A DNA stretch of 64,000 bases. It comes from Saturnia japonica. Taxonomy: Eukaryota; Arthropoda; Insecta; Lepidoptera; Saturniidae. This document shows, piece after piece, positions 22,718-32,303 of this stretch. The stretch's first letter is position 1, and the number at the start of each line of letters is the position of its first letter. The notes beneath the pieces were generated by a model. The model made no database searches. It was not told the DNA's origin and saw only the letters and a program-made list of their open reading frames with translations. The stretch is taken from NCBI GenBank assembly GCA_033032175.1, contig CM065319.1, positions 14,791,018 through 14,855,017 of the forward strand. Reading direction: 5' to 3'. The position numbers and the translations under genes are program-made.

Positions 22718-23128
22718 ATGACGTTTACACACGTACAAGGTTATACCAGAGTCAGAGAAACTGATAGGGATGGAGCTATATCTATAAACGTAACACGATA
22801 ACAGACCCGATATTTTTTTACAAGATGTAAGAAACTAAAATACGGCCGGGGATACTTTTGCACAAATTTATTAACTAATATTATATTTCACAAAATTTTC
22901 GAAGCTGTTGTAAAATAAGTAGGTATAGGTAGGTACTCGACAATGAAACGAAATAATTATAACGACAGGTAATCTTTATTTATTTATTTTAAACAAAATC
23001 TGATGAATCGTCACTGTCGTAATTCTAATAAATATATGCGATCGATATCATTAATTATTTGGTCACAACACTACAACTATCAAATTAGAACTGTCATCCA
23101 GAAAATAAAGAAATGGAAATAGTATACC
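22718..23128. mobile_element. Rep-H MITE copy 2, left end lost
   Basis: Shares ACGTTTACACACGTACAAGG, GATAACAGACCCGATATTTT and GATGAATCGTCACTGTCGTA with the MITE at 13433 and has the right inverted arm (AAATGGAAATAGTATA). Bases ~22918-22992 (with ATTTATTTATTT) are absent from copy 1. Confidence 0.8.
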
Positions 23129-23163
23129 TACATACTGTTCTGTAATTTGAGGAGGGTGATTTT

Positions 23164-23262
23164 GAATGATTTACGTAATCGAGACATTCGTTGATGAATG
23201 ATTTACGTAATCGAGACATTCGTTGATGAATTATTTACGTAATCGAGACATTCGTTCATGAA
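23164..23262. repeat. Three tandem 32-bp units
   Basis: GATTTACGTAATCGAGACAT followed by TCGTT(G/C)ATGAAT is repeated at 23168, 23200 and 23232. Confidence 0.9.
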
Positions 23263-23454
23263 TGAATGATCATTCATAATCGAGCCGTTTACCTACACTC
23301 AGTATGTAGTTATTAAAAATGTAGAGTGGGAAGCTAAATATTTACAAAAATATATATACCTATTAGCCAAAAAAAAGGTCGTTCGATGCTAATAATTACT
23401 AATCCTTTCAAATTACTAACTACTGATATTAGTAAATACTGGTTATAATCGAGA

Positions 23455-23578
23455 TATCTTCACAATCGAATGATTACATTAGTATATCTCATAATTGCCT
23501 ACCGTTATCTAAAATCACAATCGAATGATGATTACATTGGTATATCTCATAATCGCCTACCGTTATCTGAAATCGAAT
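23455..23578. repeat. Two tandem ~56-bp units
   Basis: CACAATCGAATGATTACATT..TATATCTCATAAT(T/C)GCCTACCGTTATCT occurs twice. The AATCGA word links it loosely to the 32-bp repeat upstream. Confidence 0.85.
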
Positions 23579-23760
23579 CGTTTAAATAATTAATATCTAA
23601 TCCGTGACACGAATTCGTTCTATCCAACTACCCAACATAGACAAGAGTAATAATCACGATAAAAAAGCCGATATGACATCGACTACCGATGAAATTCTGT
23701 GTCACCGACAGTTGCCCTCGTGTGTGGACTATGCAGTACTTCCCATTATTTTTCCAAGCC

Positions 23761-24437
23761 ACACAGCGTTTTTTAATTCCACATAGTAAACTGACAATCA
23801 ATAATGTCAAACTTGAAAATAATGTTACGATATTTATTTTTGTAGTGTTGTGCGTAAGCGTGCGTAAATATACGTAAGTATATTTTACGGTAAACAAAAT
23901 TAAATTGTAAGATTTTAAACACTTTACTTTACTTTATAGCACGATACATTTCAGAGCGCATCGTAGATCGCGTGATATTCCAAGCAGCCAATTAGAGAAG
24001 ACCGTGGCTCTCGCGGTTCTTGGAAATGACGTTGCATTCGCCCTTGACTCAGTACAAACGTTCTTATTATAATTTCTCTGATTGCATTCCGTTCTGTTGA
24101 TATAACGCGTGCTATCGGCAGGTGAATATATAACCCACGCTAAAAGTTTTTTACTTATTTATTGACATCCATACATACATAATTCAAGAAACGATGTAAT
24201 GTGTACATGACGTACTAATAAAAAAAAACAAAAGGACGCTTCGATTAGCACACGCGAGATGCGCTTTTATCTGATTTATTTAGTCTTCACATTTGAAACC
24301 TTAACAATAGGTATAATATTATTACTTCTACGGTTTTAGGATTAGTACCATTTGGTGACATCACTATTGTAAATACACAATAAATTAGCAACACATGAAA
24401 TGTCAGTTTACTCCGTGGGAATAAAAGTCGCGGTATA
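23761..24437. mobile_element. Rep-F MITE copy 1
   Basis: Inverted ends: TTTTAATTCCACATAGTAAA then CTGACA at the left, and TGTCAGTTTACTCCGTGGGA then ATAAAA at the right. In reverse they align with about four differences over 26 bp, and the similarity runs outward a little (AGCGTTTT / GTCGCGG). Copies: 33921-34522 (complete) and 60752-60955 (left part). Inside, 23937-24116 has its own 8-bp inverted ends (ATAGCACG / CGTGCTAT) and may be a nested insertion. Confidence 0.8.
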
Positions 24438-24442
24438 CTAGG

Positions 24443-25085
24443 TAGGGGTGAGCTATAACAGGTAAAATGAGATACCTGTTATACCTGTTCCTGTTCCAGA
24501 TAAATAACAGTTTCAGTAACCTGTTCCAAAATAACAGCCTGTATCCCTAATTGTATATTGGCAACTCGAAATTGTATGAACTATCGGCCTAACGCATAAT
24601 AAAATAACGTATAACTCAATCTATCAATCCGTCAAATCAATCAATCTATCGATTCATTAATCAATGCTTTCATCAATTTATCCATCAATCCCCCAATCAA
24701 TACATCAATTAATCCATAAATCAATCAATCAACCAACTAATCCATCCATCAATCAATCAACCCCTCAATCCAATCCATCAATTAATAATTTATAATAAAC
24801 ATAAACACTAAAACTAGAACACAGAAAAGCATGTTCCATACTGAAACAGTAAGTCTCTGGAACAGGTACGTAAGAACGGCCTGCTCATTTTAGAGGTTAC
24901 AGTTACGAGCTGTTACTCAGAAACACCTGTTTTTTTATCTGTTCCGTTAAATGCGCCTCACGGGTGTATGTGGAGCAGCCTAGTATTTAGTAACAGCTTG
25001 TTACGATATTAGATAACAATTCCAAACTGTTACTTGTATTTACAAGTACTTATTTACCTGTTCCAATAAATACGCTTCATTCCTA
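24443..25085. mobile_element. hAT-type element 3 with 8-bp TSD and internal ATCA microsatellite
   Basis: Ends TAGGGGTGAGC at the left and TTCATTCCTA at the right (reverse TAGGAATGA). Flanks are ATACTAGG and ATACTAGT, a 7/8 match consistent with an 8-bp target duplication. Subterminal words CCTGTTCC / GGAACAGG recur several times in both directions, and 24615-24790 is an imperfect (AATC)n microsatellite. No transposase frame. Abuts the right end of Rep-F copy 1. Confidence 0.75.
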
Positions 25086-25099
25086 ATACTAGTTTGTGA

Positions 25100-25272
25100 G
25101 TGTGTTTTTATATTTGTTACTTCTTCACGCTCAATCGGCTGGATAAATTTTGATGAAATTTGGTATGGAAATAGCAGACACCGTGGATTAACACATAGGT
25201 TACTTTGAGTTTTTTTAGAAGGTGTCTCTTAAATTATACGCGGGTGTAAGCGCAGGGCACAGTTAGTAATAA
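25100..25272 (+). repeat. Rep-K/CTAGCTG-type repeat, 3' part
   Basis: TTGATGAAATTTGGTATGG, ACACCGTGGATTAACACATA and the end CGCAGGGCACAGTTAGTAAT match the terminal half of a common lepidopteran repeat and the end of the copy at 61830. Confidence 0.6.
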
Positions 25273-25380
25273 ATATTTTCAATATTTCAACAAAACAACT
25301 GATCTATGACAAATGAAATAAACGAGTCTAATAGAGTCTGCCGTGGGCACATAGAAGATTCTACAACAATTGACATAAAA

Positions 25381-28300
25381 AAATACATAATATTCGTTAG
25401 GGCTCGTGTAGAAGGCGCCGCGGACGCGTTGCCACTGCACCGCCGCGCCGCGCCGCCGCCTCATCATTGCTTTATCACAGTACCTTTTTATATAATGCAG
25501 TACTAGCCAAGGAAAATAATTATACGTGTAGGAATAATGAACATGTTAGGTTTAACTAAAAAATACATAATATTCGTTAGGGCTCGTGTAGAAGGCGCCG
25601 CGGACGCGTTGCCACTGCACCGCCGCGCCGCGCCGCCGCCTCATCATTGCTTTATCACAGTACCTTTTTATATAATGCAGTACTAGCCAAGGAAAATAAT
25701 TATACGTGTAGGAATAATGAACATGTTAGGTTTAACTAAAAAATACATAATATTCGTTAGGGCTCGTGTAGAAGGCGCCGCGGACGCGTTGCCACTGCAC
25801 CGCCGCGCCGCGCCGCCGCCTCATCATTGCTTTATCACAGTACCTTTTTATATAATGCAGTACTAGCCAAGGAAAATAATTATACGTGTAGGAATAATGA
25901 ACATGTTAGGTTTAACTAAAAAATACATAATATTCGTTAGGGCTCGTGTAGAAGGCGCCGCGGACGCGTTGCCACTGCACCGCCGCGCCGCGCCGCCGCC
26001 TCATCATTGCTTTATCACAGTACCTTTTTATATAATGCAGTACTAGCCAAGGAAAATAATTATACGTGTAGGAATAATGAACATGTTAGGTTTAACTAAA
26101 AAATACATAATATTCGTTAGGGCTCGTGTAGAAGGCGCCGCGGACGCGTTGCCACTGCACCGCCGCGCCGCGCCGCCGCCTCATCATTGCTTTATCACAG
26201 TACCTTTTTATATAATGCAGTACTAGCCAAGGAAAATAATTATACGTGTAGGAATAATGAACATGTTAGGTTTAACTAAAAAATACATAATATTCGTTAG
26301 GGCTCGTGTAGAAGGCGCCGCGGACGCGTTGCCACTGCACCGCCGCGCCGCGCCGCCGCCTCATCATTGCTTTATCACAGTACCTTTTTATATAATGCAG
26401 TACTAGCCAAGGAAAATAATTATACGTGTAGGAATAATGAACATGTTAGGTTTAACTAAAAAATACATAATATTCGTTAGGGCTCGTGTAGAAGGCGCCG
26501 CGGACGCGTTGCCACTGCACCGCCACGCCGCGCCGCCGTCTCATCATTGCTTTATCACAGTACCTTTTTATATAATGCAGTACTAGCCAAGGAAAATAAT
26601 TATACGTGTAGGAATAATGAACATGTTAGGTTTAACTAAAAAATACATAATATTCGTTAGGGCTCGTGTAGAAGGCGCCGCGGACGCGTTGCCACTGCAC
26701 CGCCGCGCCGCGCCGCCGCCTCATCATTGCTTTATCACAGTACCTTTTTATATAATGCAGTACTAGCCAAGGAAAATAATTATACGTGTAGGAATAATGA
26801 ACATGTTAGGTTTAACTAAAAAATACATAATATTCGTTAGGGCTCGTGTAGAAGGCGCCGCGGACGCGTTGCCACTGCACCGCCGCGCCGCGCCGCCGCC
26901 TCATCATTGCTTTATCACAGTACCTTTTTATATAATGCAGTACTAGCCAAGGAAAATAATTATACGTGTAGGAATAATGAACATGTTAGGTTTAACTAAA
27001 AAATACATAATATTCGTTAGGGCTCGTGTAGAAGGCGCCGCGGACGCGTTGCCACTGCACCGCCGCGCCGCGCCGCCGCCTCATCATTGCTTTATCACAG
27101 TACCTTTTTATATAATGCAGTACTAGCCAAGGAAAATAATTATACGTGTAGGAATAATGAACATGTTAGGTTTAACTAAAAAATACATAATATTCGTTAG
27201 GGCTCGTGTAGAAGGCGCCGCGGACGCGTTGCCACTGCACCGCCGCGCCGCGCCGCCGCCTCATCATTGCTTTATCACAGTACCTTTTTATATAATGCAG
27301 TACTAGCCAAGGAAAATAATTATACGTGTAGGAATAATGAACATGTTAGGTTTAACTAAAAAATACATAATATTCGTTAGGGCTCGTGTAGAAGGCGCCG
27401 CGGACGCGTTGCCACTGCACCGCCGCGCCGCGCCGCCGCCTCATCATTGCTTTATCACAGTACCTTTTTATATAATGCAGTACTAGCCAAGGAAAATAAT
27501 TATACGTGTAGGAATAATGAACATGTTAGGTTTAACTAAAAAATACATAATATTCGTTAGGGCTCGTGTAGAAGGCGCCGCGGACGCGTTGCCACTGCAC
27601 CGCCGCGCCGCGCCGCCGCCTCATCATTGCTTTATCACAGTACCTTTTTATATAATGCAGTACTAGCCAAGGAAAATAATTATACGTGTAGGAATAATGA
27701 ACATGTTAGGTTTAACTAAAAAATACATAATATTCGTTAGGGCTCGTGTAGAAGGCGCCGCGGACGCGTTGCCACTGCACCGCCGCGCCGCGCCGCCGCC
27801 TCATCATTGCTTTATCACAGTACCTTTTTATATAATGCAGTACTAGCCAAGGAAAATAATTATACGTGTAGGAATAATGAACATGTTAGGTTTAACTAAA
27901 AAATACATAATATTCGTTAGGGCTCGTGTAGAAGGCGCCGCGGACGCGTTGCCACTGCACCGCCGCGCCGCGCCGCCGCCTCATCATGCTTTATCACAGT
28001 ACCTTTTTATATAATGCAGTACTAGCCAAGGAAAATAATTATACGTGTAGGAATAATGAACATGTTAGGTTTAACTAAAAAATACATAATATTCGTTAGG
28101 GCTCGTGTAGAAGGCGCCGCGGACGCGTTGCCACTGCACCGCCGCGCCGCGCCGCCGCCTCATCATTGCTTTATCACAGTACCTTTTTATATAATGCAGT
28201 ACTAGCCAAGGAAAATAATTATACGTGTAGGAATAATGAACATGTTAGGTTTAACTAAAAAATACATAATATTCGTTAGGGCTCGTGTAGAAGGCGCCGC

Positions 28301-28619
28301 GGACGCGTTGCCACTGCACCGCCGCGCCGCGCCGCCGCCTCATCATTGCTTTATCACAGTACCTTTTTATATAATGCAGTACTAGCCAAGGAAAATAATT
28401 ATACGTGTAGGAATAATGAACATGTTAGGTTTAACTAAAAAATACATAATATTCGTTAGGGCTCGTGTAGAAGGCGCCGCGGACGCGTTGCCACTGCACC
28501 GCCGCGCCGCGCCGCCGCCTCATCATTGCTTTATCACAGTACCTTTTTATATAATGCAGTACTAGCCAAGGAAAATAATTATACGTGTAGGAATAATGAA
28601 CATGTTAGGTTTAACTAAA
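25381..28619. repeat. Satellite-like array: 18 units of 180 bp
   Basis: Units begin at 25381 and every 180 bp to 27901; unit 15 (27901-28079) is 179 bp because a T is missing in CATCATTGC; units 16-18 start at 28080, 28260 and 28440. Apart from that deletion, only unit 7 (26461) differs, at 26525 (G to A) and 26539 (C to T). Each unit has an AT-rich arm (AAATACATAATATTCGTTAG), a CG-rich core with GGCGCCGCGGACGCG and CCGCGCCGCGCCGCCGCC, and a second AT-rich arm (CTTTTTATATAATGCAGTAC, AATAATTATACGTGTAGG). The near-absence of variation points to recent expansion, homogenisation, or assembly copying. Confidence 0.98.
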
Positions 28620-28695
28620 AAAAGTTAGTGTAACTAATAATTTGTGAATATTTTAATATTCATCTGAATATAATCACAAAACTTACACTAATCTC
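28620..28695. repeat. Hairpin-forming inverted repeat at the array's right edge
   Basis: TTAGTGTAA and TTACACTAA form the outer arms (about 28624 and 28690) and TTTGTGAATATT / AATATAATCACAAA the inner arms, giving an imperfect ~68-bp stem-loop right after the last unit. Confidence 0.75.
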
Positions 28696-28809
28696 TTCGT
28701 AGATCTTTATACTTAGTGTATAGAATCCACCATGTTGTTCTCTTTGCATCAAAATAGGATGAAGCCATACGCCATAAGGCCTTATGCGTCTATTTCACTT
28801 CTTACTTTT

Positions 28810-29020
28810 ATTTAGCCATTTTTTACGTGTAGTATGCAAACCCTACATCCTTTTTTTAGATAAATTCGTCATATTAATTATGACTACACGTATGATGTTC
28901 GTGGCTAGCAATGTATTACTATAAATATACAGTAACATAGCAATCATGCGGCGACAACACGGCGGCGGCGCGGTTGCGGCACGTCCGCGGTGCCGTCTAC
29001 GCAAGCCCTTACCTTCACGC
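28810..29020 (-). repeat. Diverged inverted relative of the 180-bp array unit
   Basis: Read on the minus strand this stretch follows the unit in order: AGGGCTTGCGTAGACGGCAC, CCGCGGACGTGCCGCAACCG, CGCCGCCGCCGTG, GCATGATTGCTATGTTACTG, GCTAGCCACGAACATCATAC, GTGTAGTCATAATTAATATG. Only one copy, clearly diverged from the array, in opposite orientation. Confidence 0.75.
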
Positions 29021-29265
29021 GTCTTTACGTCTCTTTATAAAGGCCAAATGTCATAGGAAGAAGGAACGTTTTGAATGCGCGTCTTTATAATAGTAACTCG
29101 TATTACCCGGTCTCCGTTTGACAAACTCGTTTTATATGAACGCTATGTAACTTTATTTGAAAGGATTCTCAGAATTAAAAATAATAATTAAAAATTTTAA
29201 TAGACTTCACAGAAGCACTATACTTCAGAACTTCTAATCGTTACATTTTATGTTTTCTTTTTAAA
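29021..29265. other. Unassigned sequence with a short direct repeat
   Basis: GCGCGTCTTTA occurs twice (about 29017-29027 as CACGCGTCTTTACG and 29078 as GCGCGTCTTTATAATA). Confidence 0.4.
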
Positions 29266-29267
29266 AC

Positions 29268-29490
29268 TTAACAATCGGCATCAAAAAGGCACAGTGAGGC
29301 AGGGCACAAAGAAATTTCTTTGAAGATTTCTCTATACATTAGGCAATCCCACTGGTGGAATACCTCCACTGTACAGAAGATTGCAGCCAAATAATGTTGT
29401 GTTATGTTCCTGCGGTGAGTTAGGTATCCAAAGCTCCTTTGGGGTAAAAGGCTTCAAAGTTGGCAACGCGCTAGTGATAACCTGTGTCAC
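29268..29490 (+). repeat. Rep-G copy 1
   Basis: Partner of 59775-60040: GAAATTTCTTTGAAGATTTC, CTCTATACATTAGGCAATCC, GTGTTATGTTCCT and a CAAAGCTCCTTTGGGGTA block. No coding content; likely a LINE 3' untranslated fragment, since copy 2 ends in the LINE-like words CATCAGGCGGGC and GCCTGTTTGCCACC. Confidence 0.65.
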
Positions 29491-30113
29491 GCTACTACTC
29501 TTTTAAAGTTTAATCACCAAAGCGTGTGTTATTTTTTAATACTAGCTGCCGCCTTTGACTTTGTTCGCATGGACTTCCGTTTAATGCAGTGGTAATCAAC
29601 TTGATTTCTATTGGTAACTATAATACTGGATGTTCCAGCTTTTAAAGAGGTTGTTAGAGGTTTTTCTTTTCATCAGAATTTATGCTTGTATGTATGTATA
29701 ATTACTCTATTGCTGGGTGTTAAAACTCGCGGTACTAAGTTGAACTTTGAACGAAATAAATACCAACGTCGACTGTAACTCCTTTAATTGAACACACAGT
29801 ATCACAAAAATGTGCATATTCTTTTAAAAAATGTAAACACCATGATGGCTAGTTCAAAAATGACACAGCGCCATCTTTTGATAACCATAAGACTTAACAC
29901 TGGGCAAAGAGTTCTTCTCGAGGTTCTTACTCACCACACTAGACAAGAACATTTTTTTAACGTTATATATATATTTTTTATAATAGCTCGGCACTTTGAG
30001 GGTACTGTCCCTGAAGGTGTAAGCACAGCACAATCCAAACAAACACAACGGCGACCACCGAGAGAGCTAAATCCTTCGGCGGCCGCCGCTGTCATGCCTG
30101 CATAAATATCTCT
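29491..30113. other. Mixed repeat scraps; a 105-codon frame of doubtful value
   Basis: 29541-29600 starts ACTAGCTGCCGCCTTTGACT, a CTAGCTG-type head. A 105-codon + frame runs 29788-30105, but its sequence is low in complexity and the N-terminal half reads like repeat tail. The last ~80 bases are GC-richer (GGCGGCCGCCGCTGTCATG). I do not call a gene. Confidence 0.35.
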
Positions 30114-30415
30114 TCACGTTACGAAGGGAGAGGAGAGAATTAGATTGAACAGCTCTTCAGAACACTCACCATGAATCAGACAGTAAAGTACGATTAGCGA
30201 GGCGATGTTTCTACGCAGCTGAAGCGGCTCGATGTATTTGGTAACGTCTGCATCATTAACAAAGCGGACAGCCCGTCTCTGCAATCTGTCTAGAGTATCG
30301 TGGAAGTATTTTGCGGATCCACGCCAGAGGTGTGAACAGTATTCCATACACGGCCGAACTTGTGCCTTGTAAATAAGATACAGGTGAGCGCGCGTGAAAA
30401 ACTTTCGCACCCTAT
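30114..30415 (-). pseudogene. CR1-like LINE reverse transcriptase fragment, minus strand
   Basis: Encodes ~98 codons from the thumb region: RKFFTRAHLYLIYKAQVRPC, MEYCSHLWRGSAKYF, LDRLQRRAVRFVND, IEPLQLRRNIASLIVLYC and HGECSEELF. This corresponds to 6060-6345 of the CR1-like copy at 5625. No stop within this part, so the fragment is younger or better preserved than the others, but both the catalytic core and the 3' end are missing. Confidence 0.85.
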
Positions 30416-30423
30416 TCAGGATT

Positions 30424-30825
30424 CAGCGTTTAGCGTTGTGGGCACAATTTCATCTGATCTTAAAAGACGAAGTGGACCAAGGTGGTAGCACGCTAAGGAT
30501 CGTGGAAGACTGGCTCTCAAGTGCAGTGCCGAAACACACCTATTGATGTTTGGCGTCATATTTTCAACTTGAGGGTGGTAGCTAGCCAGGCAGGCATTAG
30601 AAAAAAACTTGAAACGGCGAGAAATCCACAGTCCTCTTTTATTCCCATATTTCTCAAGTGTTCCAGTTTCCTCACGATGTTCTTATTCACCGCCAGCCAA
30701 CAGTGTTACCAGGTTAGTAAATGTACGCAAATTCCAAAAACGCCGTTGGCATATGCTGTAGTTCGAATCTGCGGACATCGAATCGACATTTCGTCGGTCT
30801 GAACCACTCAACCTCACGACCGTGT
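30424..30825 (-). mobile_element. tRNA-headed SINE (variant head)
   Basis: Body: AGCGTTTAGCGTTGTGGGCA, CACAATTTCATCTGATCTTA, GAAGACTGGCTCTCAAGTGC, CCGAAACACACCTATTGATG. The promoter end at the right, in reverse, is GGTTGAGTGGTTCAGACCG with B-box AGATTCGAAC, close to the head at 765-918 rather than that of 54198. Longer than other copies, with an unshared piece around 30600-30660. Confidence 0.75.
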
Positions 30826-31476
30826 ATATTATACAAATATAAATAAAAGATAAAATTAACATACTCTAAGTTGTTTTATATACAACAAGAGGTGCCACAC
30901 GGTTTCATCCGTGTTACAATTTTGAATAGGACCCTTAGCGATCGATTTTTTTTAATCCGTTGTTAGCGGATGCTTGCGTTATAATAACTATATTTGTGTG
31001 CCAAATTAAGTAATTAAATTAAGTAATTTAATTAATAATTAAATTAAATTAATTACAAATCCGTTATGTGCTTTGTGCTCTATGTTGATATAATGTTGAT
31101 ATAATAGATCAATCAGCACGGTCCGGTCGCGGTTTCCTTTTTTTTATTTATAATAAAAACACCAACAAGATTTACATTCTGACAAAAGACTCTAAACAAA
31201 TGCAATCTTAATTATAAGAGTTTATGACATGATTACACACGATGAACAGTTAAAGTAACTAATTAAAAAAGAGCACGAATGTATTTAGAAATGTTATAAG
31301 AGAAAACAAATAAACTTTAATAAATTAAACTTGAACAAATTAAACTTCAACAAATTAAATCACAACAAAAGACAAATAGATTTATATTTTTCATTTATAT
31401 TTAAATTAGATAATATTTATTCTGCCTGTATTCTGTATTGTCACAATAACAACTTTTTATAAAATGCATACGAAAA
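30826..31476. other. AT-rich unassigned sequence
   Basis: Holds simple-sequence patches: 31008-31062 alternates AATTAA words, and 31318-31372 has AACAAATTAAACTT-like triplets of ~17 bp. 31080-31100 repeats TGTTGATATAA. Confidence 0.45.
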
Positions 31477-31478
31477 TA

Positions 31479-32301
31479 CACTCATCAAAAAAGTCTAAGC
31501 AACATGTACTAATTTAAATTTTAGGATGGTTCTTCACATTATAACGTTGTTTTTTATTTTACAAATAATATCTTTAGGGTTCTATGATGTAAAAATAACA
31601 GCTGTTGTCTTTATAAGTTCTTTTATTAACAGAAATGAACAATATTAGAATATACTGTAGAAACTAAGATACATAAGAAACTAAACTTTTTTCTTACAAA
31701 ATGAAATTTCTAAAGAAAATGTATTTATTGTGAAAGAATAGAACAATTTAATACAAAGTATGGGCTCCTCTGCTATTCAGAACATACCGTACCGGTCTTG
31801 CCGAGTGGTTGTACTCCTTTTACGGCCTGGATGCTGTTCAGCAGGTTCTCCTGTATTATTGTAGCGTTGCCAAAGATGACAAATAACACTTCTATGAATG
31901 CCAAAATGTCGAGATACCAGAGATTGATTACTTCCCGCTTGCAACATCCCTACAGCTCTTTGCATTTCATCTGCCATCAAATGACGTCGCTTCATGACGT
32001 AAAGAATATCTAACAATTCAATTTTGTCGCTAACTTTATTTAAATGGTTGGTAAAATTATAAAATCAAGACTATAAATAGCAATTAAAACGCACTTAAAT
32101 TCAAACAAATTCCCAGTCATTTGTATTTTATTAAAAAACAAAACATAATCAAATTTTTTTTTACAACCAGCCAATATGTCGTCAATAACAAAAAAGTTTA
32201 CTTACCTACGCACTTTGTTTGAGTAAATATTTAGAAATTAATTAATATAAATGGAAAAATTTGTAATATCACGCATGTTGCTTAGACTTTTTTGATGTGT
32301 G
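31479..32301 (-). mobile_element. Tc1/mariner-type element, internally deleted, 30-bp TIRs
   Basis: Left end CACTCATCAAAAAAGTCTAA then GCAACATG; right end, reversed, CACACATCAAAAAAGTCTAA then GCAACATG: one difference in 28. TA dinucleotides flank both ends (31477-31478, 32302-32303), as expected for this superfamily. A transposase N-terminus lies on the minus strand (next entry). The ~300 bp between its end and the left TIR have no readable catalytic domain. Confidence 0.9.
31777..32016 (-). pseudogene. Transposase N-terminal fragment (Tc1-like helix-turn-helix)
   Basis: 79 codons. Residues 20-60 read AVGMLQAGSNQSLVSRHFGI then HRSVICHLWQRYNNTG, the paired-like helix-turn-helix of Tc1 transposases, followed by a basic GRKRSTTTRQDRY linker (family usually TT.REDRY). 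The frame stops right after GMF. A full transposase has roughly 340 residues with a DDE/D catalytic domain, which is absent. The start could be the second methionine (MKRRHLMADEM), the more usual N terminus. Confidence 0.85.
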
Positions 32302-32303
32302 TA

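Noticed and set aside
25279..25467. A 62-codon minus-strand gene at the left end of the array
   Set aside because: It is the array unit's small frame reading out into flanking AT-rich DNA; no family features and no splice or start context.
25381..28619. CRISPR array
   Set aside because: Units are 180 bp and identical throughout, with no unique spacers, in a eukaryotic, transposon-rich context. It is a satellite-like tandem array.
29788..30105. 105-codon ORF as a gene
   Set aside because: Low-complexity sequence overlapping repeat scraps; no domain, no conserved neighbour, no splice context.
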